In this document: positions 7,576 to 15,843 of the stretch, in pieces
How positions within the stretch are numbered: the first letter of the stretch is position 1
Layout: each line of letters begins with the position of its first letter
Source: Algivirga pacifica
GTDB lineage: Bacteria > Bacteroidota > Bacteroidia > Cytophagales > Flammeovirgaceae
Direction of reading: 5' to 3'
Assembly: GCF_039543525.1 (NCBI RefSeq)
Contig: NZ_BAABJX010000071.1
Coordinates: forward strand, 1-28,664
DNA length: 28,664 nucleotides
Made by a program: the position numbers and the translations under genes
Notes under the pieces: model-generated
Told to the model about the DNA's origin: nothing
Seen by the model: the letters and a program-made list of their open reading frames with translations, nothing else
Databases searched by the model: none

Positions 7576-8229
7576 ATGAATAAATCTTTCAAGAGCTTTC
7601 ACGCTTTGCTAATATGTGTACTACTATGCCCAACAATGTATGCTCAAGCTTATCGTACGTATATTTTCGATAATTGGCTTCCCACTGAGGTTACTTTTTC
7701 CAATGGAGAAAGTATTCATGTAACTTCTGGACGCTATAACATTTTCTTCAGACAGCTAGAGATATATGACTCTTCATATGAGCACAATGAACATATCCGG
7801 GTTGTTGATTTGAATAAAATTAAAGAGCTCTCTTTTACCTTCAATGAAGGGGGAGGGCGTTTTGTAAAAAAGCGATATATCAATGGTCTTTATCTATCCT
7901 ATAATACAGTGCCTATTTCGGGATTGCTTGAAGTGGTTTCTGAGGGACCCTTTAGCTATTTCAATAAAGTGTTTCTGGTCGGGAGAGGAGAACGTTTGGA
8001 TAATGGACAGCCTGTCAAACTCAAGATGGATAATGTGCAGTACATAGGTAATCAAAATGGTGAAGTACAGGAGGTTGCTGATTACAATGAGAATTTCCTT
8101 ACCGTTTTTGGTCCATTTAAAAGAGACATTGAAGCGTATATGGAACAAAAAAAGGTTAAACTCAATGGTAAAAATAAACATAAAATCATGGAGATGGTTG
8201 ATTATGCAAATAAGCTGACCAAACCATGA
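7576..8229 (+). CDS. Secreted protein of unknown function
   Basis: 217 residues with a signal peptide (1 to about 23; LLICVLLCPTMYAQ). The mature part alternates short strand-like segments (YRTYIFDNW, PTEVTFSNGESIHV, KLKMDNVQYIG) and ends in a Lys-rich helical stretch (about 185-217, YMEQKKVKLNGKNKHKIMEMVDYANKL). No catalytic motif, lipobox or sorting domain is recognised. A periplasmic or outer-membrane-associated place is inferred from the signal peptide only. The leader ACTATCAATAACCTAT overlaps the start codon and is nearly identical to one before the barrel gene at 4378. A large hairpin follows. Confidence 0.7.
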   Translation: MNKSFKSFHALLICVLLCPTMYAQAYRTYIFDNWLPTEVTFSNGESIHVTSGRYNIFFRQLEIYDSSYEHNEHIRVVDLNKIKELSFTFNEGGGRFVKKRYINGLYLSYNTVPISGLLEVVSEGPFSYFNKVFLVGRGERLDNGQPVKLKMDNVQYIGNQNGEVQEVADYNENFLTVFGPFKRDIEAYMEQKKVKLNGKNKHKIMEMVDYANKLTKP

Positions 8230-8245
8230 TTTTATAATAAAATAA

Positions 8246-8300
8246 TTGGTTAAAACAGGAAAGGCTATTCATTATGAATAGCCTTTCCTGTTTTAACCAA
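8246..8300. repeat. Perfect 27-bp inverted repeat with 1-base centre
   Basis: Arms 8246-8272 and 8274-8300 are exact reverse complements, starting TTGGTTAAAACAGG and ending CCTGTTTTAACCAA. It lies 17 bases after the stop of the secreted protein gene and before ravA. It may act as a terminator, though no T run follows. Arm length and perfection exceed the other terminators in the window. Confidence 0.85.
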
Positions 8301-8388
8301 AAATAAATAATCTATTTATATAGAAATAATCCACCATATTCTTATATTAATTTAATGTAATCATCCATTTTTTGTAAGCCAAATAACT

Positions 8389-9948
8389 ATGAAACCAGAA
8401 CAACACACACTATCACTTACAATCAAGCAACGAGCACACCGTATTCTAGATATTATTAGTCAAGGGCTTTATGAACGGGAAGAGGTAATGGCCATGGCAT
8501 TTTTAGCAGCCATCGCTGGGGAGAGTATCTTTATGCTTGGACCGCCGGGGGTAGGTAAAAGTATGTTGGCCAGACGCCTTAAGTATGCTTTTAAAGAAGG
8601 ACGCTCCTTTGAGTATTTAATGAATCGCTTTAGTACACCAGATGAGATTTTTGGTCCGATCTCTATTTCAAGATTAAGTAAGGAAGATAAATATGAACGT
8701 ATAACAGATAGTTATTTGCCAGGAGCTACAGTGGTGTTTTTGGATGAGATTTGGAAAGCAGGACCTTCTATTCAAAATGCATTATTAACGGTAATTAATG
8801 AAAAGCTCTATAGAAATGGAGAACAAGAAATCAATGTAAAATTACAGGCATTGATCTCTGCTTCAAATGAGTTGCCCGAGAAAGGGGAAGGGTTGGAAGC
8901 TTTATGGGACCGTTTCTTGATTCGTTGCTTTGTCGATCGCATCTTGGACGAAGAAGCATTCTATTCCATGATCACTTCCCTGAATACAACGGACGATGTC
9001 GAAATTGAAGAAGCATTGCGTCTGCAGGAAGAAGAGGTTAAACAGTGGAGTTCGGAAATCAATCAGATCAATGTTCCTGAAGAAGTACTAAGCGTTATTA
9101 CGGTGATTCGTAAGCTTATCGCCCGATATAATCAAGGAAATATCTCAGAAGAGGAGCAAGTATATGTTTCGGATAGGAGATGGCGGAAAATCATACGATT
9201 ATTGAGAACATCAGCCTTCTTAAATGACCGTACCGCTGTCAATCTAGTCGATTGTTTACTGATCTCACACTGTTTGTGGAGTACACCCAAACAAATAGAA
9301 AAAGTAAAGGAATGGGTCAACGAGGCCGTTTACGAATTTGGATGGCAGAAAAAGTATAACCTTAAATCCGTTAACCGACAGGTTGAGCTTTATAGTCAGG
9401 AAATTGAACATAAAACCAAGGAGGAAAAGGAGCTGTACATGACCGTACCTAAATTGATTGATAACAAGTATTATCAGCTGGACGGTTTTAATAGTTGGCA
9501 TGACAAAATTCTGGTAGACGATTTTGAGTTACTTTCAGGAACCTCCGTAGACTGTAAGCTTTATGCGCAAACAGGAATGGGAGAAGTATACGAGCTTAGT
9601 AAAATCTCTCCTACGGAAGTTGAAATCAGAATAGGAGAAGGGTATCAACGCTTTTCACTGATCACGCATGAAGAACACCGAAAAGGGATGGTTGCCAAGC
9701 CTACAAGTACTCCTGTTGTTAAACAACTCAATGAAACAGCCGAAAAAATCATAACCTATCTAAATGGAGTAGCACTTGAACTTCAAGAAACCAGAGAGCG
9801 TATTATGGATAAAGATGGGCACCTGTTCATCAGCCACAAACGTAAACTGGAAATGGATGATTTTCTAAATGGAATCATGCAAGAAGTATTGGATATGAAG
9901 TTGAAAGTGCAAAAAATGAAAGATAGTTATGGAGGCAACCTTGTCTGA
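8389..9948 (+). CDS. ravA: MoxR-family AAA+ ATPase RavA
   Basis: 519-residue AAA+ ATPase, close to the size of E. coli RavA (about 500). Walker A is GPPGVGKS (51-58); Walker B is VVFLDE (115-120), followed by the RavA-like IWKAGPSIQNALLTVINE. Around these, FEYLMNRFSTPDEIFGP and SASNELPE-LEALWDRFLIR are near-diagnostic of RavA among MoxR proteins. The C-terminal part (about 330-519) would carry the small LARA-like domain and a helical segment. In E. coli RavA forms hexamers with ViaA and acts on fumarate reductase and complex I and on aminoglycoside uptake; whether that holds here is inference. It overlaps viaA by 20 bases, implying coupled translation. Confidence 0.9.
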   Translation: MKPEQHTLSLTIKQRAHRILDIISQGLYEREEVMAMAFLAAIAGESIFMLGPPGVGKSMLARRLKYAFKEGRSFEYLMNRFSTPDEIFGPISISRLSKEDKYERITDSYLPGATVVFLDEIWKAGPSIQNALLTVINEKLYRNGEQEINVKLQALISASNELPEKGEGLEALWDRFLIRCFVDRILDEEAFYSMITSLNTTDDVEIEEALRLQEEEVKQWSSEINQINVPEEVLSVITVIRKLIARYNQGNISEEEQVYVSDRRWRKIIRLLRTSAFLNDRTAVNLVDCLLISHCLWSTPKQIEKVKEWVNEAVYEFGWQKKYNLKSVNRQVELYSQEIEHKTKEEKELYMTVPKLIDNKYYQLDGFNSWHDKILVDDFELLSGTSVDCKLYAQTGMGEVYELSKISPTEVEIRIGEGYQRFSLITHEEHRKGMVAKPTSTPVVKQLNETAEKIITYLNGVALELQETRERIMDKDGHLFISHKRKLEMDDFLNGIMQEVLDMKLKVQKMKDSYGGNLV

Positions 9949-11413
9949 GCGTATTGAACGCTTTGTATTATTTGGAAATATAGGAAACCAGGAAGATCGT
10001 ACCTTCTTCGGAAATTACCTGAAAGCATTATTGGGAAAAGGTACTTTGGAAGAGCCTACTAGTATTCCTGAGCACCTATTGCCCTATGTGCAAGCTGTGG
10101 AAGATATCCTTCTGACTCCTGGACTACAGGAGCGTATGGAACGCTATCCATTGATCAGAGAAAAAACCTTAACAGAAGTCTTGGATTACCTGGATGGTAT
10201 TGCACTCCAACGTCCTCCCAAGAAGAAGTTTCGCTTAAACTTATCCCTATCGTTTTTTTCCTCTGGGAAGCAAAAGAAAAAAGAGCAAGGGGGGAAAGGA
10301 AAAAAGAAGAAGCAAGGTAAAATGGGACAGTTGAGTAGTTCTTTGTCTGATATGATGGATAAAATGCTCAACAATCGCAATAAGCAACAGCGCTTTAAGA
10401 AAAGCCTACAGAAAAAATCGGAGAATGTAGAGAGAATCATGCACTTATCCCGTTTCCTTAAGCATGGAGACTCTCCTAAATGGGGTGATTTTGCAGGAAA
10501 ATGGACAGAAAGTAATCTGGAATCTTTACATAAATATGAAGCCTTGCTCAATGATCAGCAAAGTATTAAAACGTTGGCTCGATTACTAGGGAAATATAGT
10601 GGTGCATTGCATGCCCAAGAGGAAGAGTCATTGAAAACCATTGCGATTAAGCCATTTCGACGAACCCTGAGTAAAGGCAGAAAGCAATTAGTAGGGGTTA
10701 CGGAGAATAACGACTTGGCACACTTACTTCCTTCAGAAATTGCCTTGTTAGGAAATCCAGAAACAGAAGCTATCTTTTATAAGAAGTTTGCCGAGAAAAA
10801 ACTGCAAACCTTTGAGCTTAAAGGAAGTAGCCAAGATAAAAAAGAGGAAAAAGAACAGAAAGAGAAGCAAAAAACCAATAAAGAACAGAAAGGTCCCGTT
10901 ATACTATGTGTAGACACTAGTGCTTCCATGATGGGAAAACAAGAAGAAATCGCTAAAATGCTGAGCTTAGCGATTTTGAAAGAAGCCATCAAGGAAGATA
11001 GAAAATGCCTTTTAATGGCCTTTTCCAAAGAAGTAAAAACCCTGGACCTGTCTGATGCAACCCATAATATGGATACGCTCTTGCAGTTTCTTTCCATGTC
11101 ATTCCATGGAGGGACAGATCCCAATGAAGCACTAACCCAAGGGGTAGAGTATATGCATCAAGAGGCTTTTCATACCGCTGATCTATTGTTGATCTCTGAT
11201 GGAAGAATCCCTGTACCCGATAACTATACCCGCGTACGTATATTAACGGCACAACAAAAAGGAAATCGATTTTTCCATATCATGATAGCCAATAATGCAC
11301 AAACTGGGAAAATCAATGAGTTCAATGCAAATTGGTACTATAATCCTAAAAGTGAACATAGTCTAAAAGAAATTGCACTTTCTTTAAAACAATTACAACG
11401 TCCTTTGTCTTAA
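9929..11413 (+). CDS. viaA: VWA-domain protein ViaA, partner of RavA
   Basis: 494 residues. An N-terminal helical region is followed by a Lys-rich linker (about 113-131), a second helical region (about 135-300), another Lys/Glu/Gln-rich linker (about 302-321) and a C-terminal von Willebrand A domain (about 322-494). The MIDAS metal site is complete: DTSAS (329-333) and the later FHGGTDPNEAL and LLISDGR segments. This layout matches ViaA, with VWA at the C-terminus. The ATG at 9929 overlaps the ravA end. A TTG at 9941, preceded by GGAGG at 9931-9935, is an alternative in-frame start, giving four residues fewer. The ravA-viaA pairing supports the identity more than sequence alone. Confidence 0.88.
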   Translation: MEATLSERIERFVLFGNIGNQEDRTFFGNYLKALLGKGTLEEPTSIPEHLLPYVQAVEDILLTPGLQERMERYPLIREKTLTEVLDYLDGIALQRPPKKKFRLNLSLSFFSSGKQKKKEQGGKGKKKKQGKMGQLSSSLSDMMDKMLNNRNKQQRFKKSLQKKSENVERIMHLSRFLKHGDSPKWGDFAGKWTESNLESLHKYEALLNDQQSIKTLARLLGKYSGALHAQEEESLKTIAIKPFRRTLSKGRKQLVGVTENNDLAHLLPSEIALLGNPETEAIFYKKFAEKKLQTFELKGSSQDKKEEKEQKEKQKTNKEQKGPVILCVDTSASMMGKQEEIAKMLSLAILKEAIKEDRKCLLMAFSKEVKTLDLSDATHNMDTLLQFLSMSFHGGTDPNEALTQGVEYMHQEAFHTADLLLISDGRIPVPDNYTRVRILTAQQKGNRFFHIMIANNAQTGKINEFNANWYYNPKSEHSLKEIALSLKQLQRPLS

Positions 11414-11552
11414 TACTGATGTTAATTGTCTTTTATATAGGTGAAAAAATATGAATTTATGTTCAACGCATTGTGACCATTAAAATCCTTGATTGCCAAT
11501 TATATAAAACTTATTTATTTTACCTGTATATCAATAAATCTTAGCTTGAACT

Positions 11553-11996
11553 ATGGTTATTCACGAAACGCAAAAAGCAACGGTTGAATGGATCAATGAT
11601 GGCAGAATTGTCAGAAAGTCTTTTAAGGGAAATATTGTTGGTAAGGAACTGAAAAAGGCTTTCAATGTTGGTCTGAAAACTTTTCGAAAGTACAATGCAA
11701 ACAAATGGCTTTCGGACAATAGGGGAGTATCTGTATACTCCGATGAAGATATCCTATGGATCAATTCAGTCTGGCTTCCACAAATGGTAGAGTCGGGTTG
11801 GAGATTCTGGGCCATTGTAGAGGGGCGAAATGGGCTAGATCAAAATATGATCAATAGTCTGCAATCCAATTTCAATAATAATGGCATACAACTTCAGGTG
11901 TTCAAAAATATGAATGATGCCGTGAAGTGGTTGAAGGGATTTAAGAACTCTTTTGGTCGTCGAAAAACACGAAAGCTTAAGGAACTCTCTAAGTAA
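11553..11996 (+). CDS. SpoIIAA/STAS-like protein
   Basis: 147-residue soluble protein resembling the SpoIIAA-like (STAS/SEC14) proteins common in Bacteroidota. The segment KWLSDNRGVSVYSDEDILWINSVW is the most characteristic, with a WLSDNRG strand-helix junction, and GWRFWAIVEG and the C-terminal IQLQVFKNMNDAVKWLK follow the same alpha/beta plan. The C-terminus is basic (FGRRKTRKLKELSK). No phosphorylated serine motif of true anti-anti-sigma factors is evident. Role unknown; binding of a small ligand or a regulatory partner is possible. A hairpin follows. Family assignment is from memory of the pattern. Confidence 0.7.
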   Translation: MVIHETQKATVEWINDGRIVRKSFKGNIVGKELKKAFNVGLKTFRKYNANKWLSDNRGVSVYSDEDILWINSVWLPQMVESGWRFWAIVEGRNGLDQNMINSLQSNFNNNGIQLQVFKNMNDAVKWLKGFKNSFGRRKTRKLKELSK

Positions 11997-12003
11997 AAAT
12001 GGT

Positions 12004-12047
12004 ACAGATGTACACTGATGAAAATGGTGCACATCTGTTTATTTTTA
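12004..12047 (+). terminator. Terminator after the STAS-like gene
   Basis: Arms ACAGATGTACAC (12004-12015) and GTGCACATCTGT (12027-12038) pair with one mismatch, followed by TTATTTTT. It lies 7 bases after the stop. Confidence 0.7.
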
Positions 12048-12104
12048 AGATAAAAATGAAGCATAATATCTATAAAGATGTTATAATTACCAATTATTAA
12101 TTAT

Positions 12105-12198
12105 TATATTTGTAAATGCATATGAGCAAATATTGTTAATACGCATAGGCTCATATTAAATTAATTATATGTTTGAAATTTGAATATGTAAATACATA
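12105..12198 (+). promoter_or_regulatory. Promoter and palindromes upstream of the recombinase gene
   Basis: TATATTTG at 12105-12112 fits the TAnnTTTG -7 box. Downstream are two inverted repeats: TATGAGC (12121-12127) with GCTCATA (12149-12155), and the palindrome TATGTA-AA-TACATA (12185-12198), 14 bases before the ATG. These could be operator or recombinase-binding sites. No function is shown. Confidence 0.4.
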
Positions 12199-12212
12199 TA
12201 AGTATTCATATA

Positions 12213-13610
12213 ATGAAAATTCAGCCGATTGATCAAAATAGGGGAGTAGGGAGCATTTTTGAGGAAAACAAGGGTAAGTTACCCCTTCAGGAGATTACAG
12301 AGTTGTTTGAGAAGTACCTCTATCAAGCACTAGGACTCACTTGGGGAGATAAAAATAACGCAGCATATGTAGCGCATAGACCTATGATCTCCAAGGCTAA
12401 GTCCAACTTCAGTTTATTTCTTAAGTTTTCTATCCAATACCGTAAAGGAAATTTGAAAGAAGCGGACGCTGCTTTTCATCGCTACGAACTGCATTTACAG
12501 GAGGAGCAAGAAAAAGAGCGAATTACGGCTAATAGACATTCGTATTTGAAAATGTATGCATACCAGTTTCGTAAGCACCCGAACCTAAAAGGATATATTG
12601 CCTGGCTGCAGGATAGCCAGATCAAAGGTGTTTATCTTCCTGCTGACACCTACCAACAGATACAGGGACATCCATTGGTCATTGAGTTTGGGGAATGGCT
12701 CAAGATACACTCCCGACTTAATCGTCCAACGCGGTATGCACAGGTAGCCTGTAATGGTGTTTCTGCATTTCTTCATTGGATGCAGGAGCATTATGGGCAA
12801 ATACAGATTAATGCCTATGAGGTCAATACTTATATTAAAAGTCAGCGGCATTTATCAGTAAGTACCCAGAATAAATACCTGGAATGGATCAAACGTTTCT
12901 GTACGTTCTATTTACAACGTATGGAAAAAAATACTCCTTTTGCTGAAAGGGATGAACGCTTCCACAGCGCAGCGGAAGAAATTAAAGCGGTTTTGCAGCT
13001 TAAATCATTGGAAGGGTACGAGCAAGAAGTTCTTCGTATTTCGATACCAGACGATCACCTGGAGAAAATGTATGCGTTAGCGGAAGACAGAATGGCGTTA
13101 CTATTAGATTTGGGGATTTCTATGGGACTAAGGGCCAGCAGTATGCTCTTTCTAAAAGTAAAGGACATTGACTTTAGCCGCGAACGTATGTCCGTTTTTC
13201 TTAAGGGAAGAAATCAACCTTATAACTTGCCGGTTCCATTAGCATTACTGAATACCCTTAAAGAATGGATTATAACGAACAAGTTACAGGCAGAAGATCG
13301 TATTCTTGGCTTTAAAGGAGATAATACTTCTAATATATCCTCATACTTTACGCTATTTCTTAAGAAGAATGGACTTCGGTATGCAGAAAAAGAAGGACAG
13401 CTCTATAAATTGTCATTACATAACCTAAGGCACACCTTTGCGTACCGTTCCATTGATCGTTTTGGGTTATTAATGACCAGTCGTTTATTATGCCACCAGT
13501 CGGTAGAAACCACGGAACGTCACTACCTCAAAGATCGTTTGAGTGACACCCTGTATCGTATTTATCATTTGAAGGAGGAAGAAGTAAGGCATATGAAAAA
13601 CTTGTATTAA
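12213..13610 (+). CDS. Tyrosine recombinase / phage-type integrase
   Basis: 465 residues, longer than XerC/XerD (about 300), with an extra N-terminal region (about 1-150), a SAM-like core-binding domain (about 153-240) and a catalytic domain (about 275-450). Every catalytic residue is present: Arg307 in GLRASS, Lys331 in FLKGR, His403 and Arg406 in HNLRHTF, His428 in LLCHQS, and the nucleophile Tyr438 in ERHYL. The usual Glu after the first Arg box is replaced (SS at 309-310). Host cargo, att sites and an excisionase are not visible nearby, so whether it moves an element, resolves dimers or inverts DNA is open. Confidence 0.88.
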   Translation: MKIQPIDQNRGVGSIFEENKGKLPLQEITELFEKYLYQALGLTWGDKNNAAYVAHRPMISKAKSNFSLFLKFSIQYRKGNLKEADAAFHRYELHLQEEQEKERITANRHSYLKMYAYQFRKHPNLKGYIAWLQDSQIKGVYLPADTYQQIQGHPLVIEFGEWLKIHSRLNRPTRYAQVACNGVSAFLHWMQEHYGQIQINAYEVNTYIKSQRHLSVSTQNKYLEWIKRFCTFYLQRMEKNTPFAERDERFHSAAEEIKAVLQLKSLEGYEQEVLRISIPDDHLEKMYALAEDRMALLLDLGISMGLRASSMLFLKVKDIDFSRERMSVFLKGRNQPYNLPVPLALLNTLKEWIITNKLQAEDRILGFKGDNTSNISSYFTLFLKKNGLRYAEKEGQLYKLSLHNLRHTFAYRSIDRFGLLMTSRLLCHQSVETTERHYLKDRLSDTLYRIYHLKEEEVRHMKNLY

Positions 13611-13628
13611 TCTCGAAACCTAAAATGG

Positions 13629-13649
13629 GGCTACACTACTGAGGTAGCC
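13629..13649 (-). terminator. Small hairpin at the end of the kinase gene
   Basis: GGCTAC (13629-13634) pairs with GTAGCC (13644-13649), spanning the kinase stop codon. On the minus strand it is followed by CCATTTTAGG, a weak T run. It lies between convergent recombinase and kinase genes and may terminate either. Confidence 0.3.
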
Positions 13650-15370
13650 TCCTCAGAATTTTTATATGGATTATCTTTTTGTTCTATAGGAAGAGAAATA
13701 ATAAAAGAACTGCCTTTATTGACGTCACTTTTCACAGTGATACTTCCTTGATGAAGTTGAATGAACTTGTGAGCTATACTTAGCCCTAATCCTGCTCCTT
13801 TGGTATTATCTGCATTATGTCCTCTGAAAAATGGTTCAAACACATGTTCCAGATTATCTTTTGGAATACCCATTCCTTTATCTTCGATTATAATAAGTGC
13901 TCGTTTCTCCCAATACTCCAAGGTTACATGTACATCTTTTTCAGAGTACTTTAAAGCATTGCTGATTAGTTTCTTGATTGCTTCTTGTAATAAGGAGCCG
14001 TCAAAGTCCATATAGCAAGTTTCCTTATTTGTATGGTAATGCACAATTTGTCCTGTGGTAGATGCTATATTGAAAGGCTTAATAATATCAATCAGGTACT
14101 CATTCAGGTTTCCCAAAAGAGGCGTAAAAATCATCGTATGTTGGTCCAGTGCTTTATACGCCAGGATAGAGGCTAAAAGATTTTCTAATTGAAGGAACCC
14201 TTCATCTTGTCTTTCTAATAATTTCTTTAACGTTTCTTGTCCTTCACTCATCTGTGGCAGTACTTTTTTCTTAGCCAAGATACAGGAGGACTTGATAATG
14301 GTAAGGGGAGTACGAAACTGATGCGACATGGTAAGAATAAATGCCTCTTTCTGAGCATTCAGTGTTTTCTCCTTTTCCAGGGATGACCTCATATTATACT
14401 CAAATTCCTTTTTCATGGTCACATCCTGTATGATTACATTAAACCCTGTATGAACATGTGCTTTTTCAAACTGTGCATACTCCTTCACTAATAAAGTCCG
14501 CATAGTTCCGTCAGGGTGGGGGAAGAGCAACTCATAAACAGCCTTTGAACTATTATGAAACAGTTCTTTTCTACGCGCTAACGCTTCTTTATTTTCTGGT
14601 ACGGAAGTAATTATTTTATGAAAGCCTTCATATAAATCTATGGAAGAGTAGCCTAAAATATCTCCTGCTGAAGGGCTGATATACTTAATGTTTTGTTCCA
14701 GGTCCTCGCTAATTAAGAAAAAATCCTCTTTAACGCTGTCTAATAGTTTTTCATAATCCTTGGTGCTCTTTTCCAGATGTGTAATGTGTTCATTAAGGAT
14801 CTTTTCTTGATGCTCTAGTTTTCGTTTAAAAATCAAAAATACACAACCCAAGGTCATGACAGCCATTAAAGTACTACTCACATTGTCTGCAGTTCTACTG
14901 ATTTCTGATGGGTAATTATAGACCAATGAAGGATATAATAGATTAATGGCAACCAGCACAATAATTAAAGCAGCAATAATAAATGCCGTGCGCAAATGCA
15001 CTTTATAGGGAGTTACCAAATTGATGAATAACTGAATTAAGATAATATACATCAATGGTGGTCCGGATATTCCTCCAGAGAAAAACCAGAGAATAATGGT
15101 TAAAGCAAAGCATTGAAAAATAAACCCTTTAAGTGCCAGAGAAAATATCCGTTTCGATCTGGATAAATACAATAAGAGTAATAGAAACGCACTGCTTATT
15201 CCCATGATAAGATAAGAGTACATATCCTCTTCAAAAAAGGAAAAAACAATTAAAGCGCTAATACCTATAAATGACAGTTCTATGAGAATTAGCAAATTGA
15301 GTATACGATGCTCAAAAGAGAAGTCTTTTTTATGACCAACAATGAAGTAATAGATAGCGTAAATCGACAT
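13631..15370 (-). CDS. Membrane sensor histidine kinase with PAS domain
   Basis: 579 residues. About six membrane segments (roughly 24-46, 52-70, 80-97, 103-119, 128-147, 164-181) lead to a short coiled segment (183-210), a PAS domain (about 211-320), and the kinase core. Phosphoacceptor His350 lies in SHQFRTPL; N box Asn471 in LISNALKYS; G1 DKGMGIP (497-503); G2 GAGLGLSI (525-532). All are intact, so it should be an active kinase. No response regulator is encoded in the window, so it is an orphan. The signal is unknown; the multipass sensor suggests a membrane or hydrophobic cue (inference). A TACTTTTG box (minus strand, 15411-15418) precedes the start. Confidence 0.88.
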   Translation of the reverse strand: MSIYAIYYFIVGHKKDFSFEHRILNLLILIELSFIGISALIVFSFFEEDMYSYLIMGISSAFLLLLLYLSRSKRIFSLALKGFIFQCFALTIILWFFSGGISGPPLMYIILIQLFINLVTPYKVHLRTAFIIAALIIVLVAINLLYPSLVYNYPSEISRTADNVSSTLMAVMTLGCVFLIFKRKLEHQEKILNEHITHLEKSTKDYEKLLDSVKEDFFLISEDLEQNIKYISPSAGDILGYSSIDLYEGFHKIITSVPENKEALARRKELFHNSSKAVYELLFPHPDGTMRTLLVKEYAQFEKAHVHTGFNVIIQDVTMKKEFEYNMRSSLEKEKTLNAQKEAFILTMSHQFRTPLTIIKSSCILAKKKVLPQMSEGQETLKKLLERQDEGFLQLENLLASILAYKALDQHTMIFTPLLGNLNEYLIDIIKPFNIASTTGQIVHYHTNKETCYMDFDGSLLQEAIKKLISNALKYSEKDVHVTLEYWEKRALIIIEDKGMGIPKDNLEHVFEPFFRGHNADNTKGAGLGLSIAHKFIQLHQGSITVKSDVNKGSSFIISLPIEQKDNPYKNSEEATSVV

Positions 15371-15410
15371 TTTCTTGACTTGTTTTTTTACTATTAAGAG
15401 AAAAATTAGC

Positions 15411-15418
15411 CAAAAGTA
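15411..15418 (-). promoter_or_regulatory. Putative -7 box of the kinase gene
   Basis: Minus strand TACTTTTG matches TAnnTTTG, 40 bases upstream of the ATG. A -33 element is not clear. Confidence 0.4.
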
Positions 15419-15797
15419 TATGCGTGAAAAGTACGTTTATAGACATATGTACAATATTATGGAGAATGTAACTTTTTAAGTTGTAATGATTGAATATTTG
15501 TATTGAACTATTCAAATGGATGTTAATGAGATGAGCAATAGAGTAGGGGATCAAGGGTCACTTTATTTTTTTATGGTCTACTATAGCGTATTCTTTAATA
15601 CACACCTCTCTCCTCTACAGGGATATCGTTTTTTGAGGTAAATCAACAGGTATTATCAGACTAATTCTATTTTTTAAGAGGAAATAGAGTAGCTCAAATA
15701 GAGAAATTATAAGGCGTTAAATTATTATCTGAAATATTCTATTTAACATAATATAAATTATATAACAATTATAATCTATGAATTAGCCATCTAGTTC

Positions 15798-15826
15798 GTA
15801 CGGCCGCGCCAGTGGCGCGGCCGTAC
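15798..15826. repeat. GC-rich perfect palindrome
   Basis: GTACGGCCGCGCC (15798-15810) and GGCGCGGCCGTAC (15814-15826) are exact reverse complements around AGT. It is mostly G+C in a strongly AT-rich gap, 18 bases after the stop of the HTH-protein gene (minus strand). It could be a terminator for that gene, although no T run follows, or a binding site. Confidence 0.85.
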
Positions 15827-15843
15827 ATAAGCCATATAATGAA

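Larger units (their letters stand above)
15371..15843. other. AT-rich intergenic region between the kinase and HTH-protein genes
   Basis: No convincing gene. It holds the kinase promoter (CAAAAGTA on the plus strand at 15411-15418, read TACTTTTG on the minus strand, about 40 bases before the kinase start) and, at its far end, the GC-rich palindrome 15798-15826. The middle (about 15440-15780) is AT-rich with no recognised structure. Confidence 0.5.

Noticed and set aside
10186..10551. 121-residue minus-strand ORF inside viaA
   Set aside because: It is antisense to the Lys-rich part of viaA; the Phe/Cys-rich translation is what reversed AAA/AAG-rich coding gives. No start context.
15330..15554. 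74-residue minus-strand ORF overlapping the kinase start
   Set aside because: It overlaps the kinase N-terminus and its promoter box; AT-rich composition, no motif.
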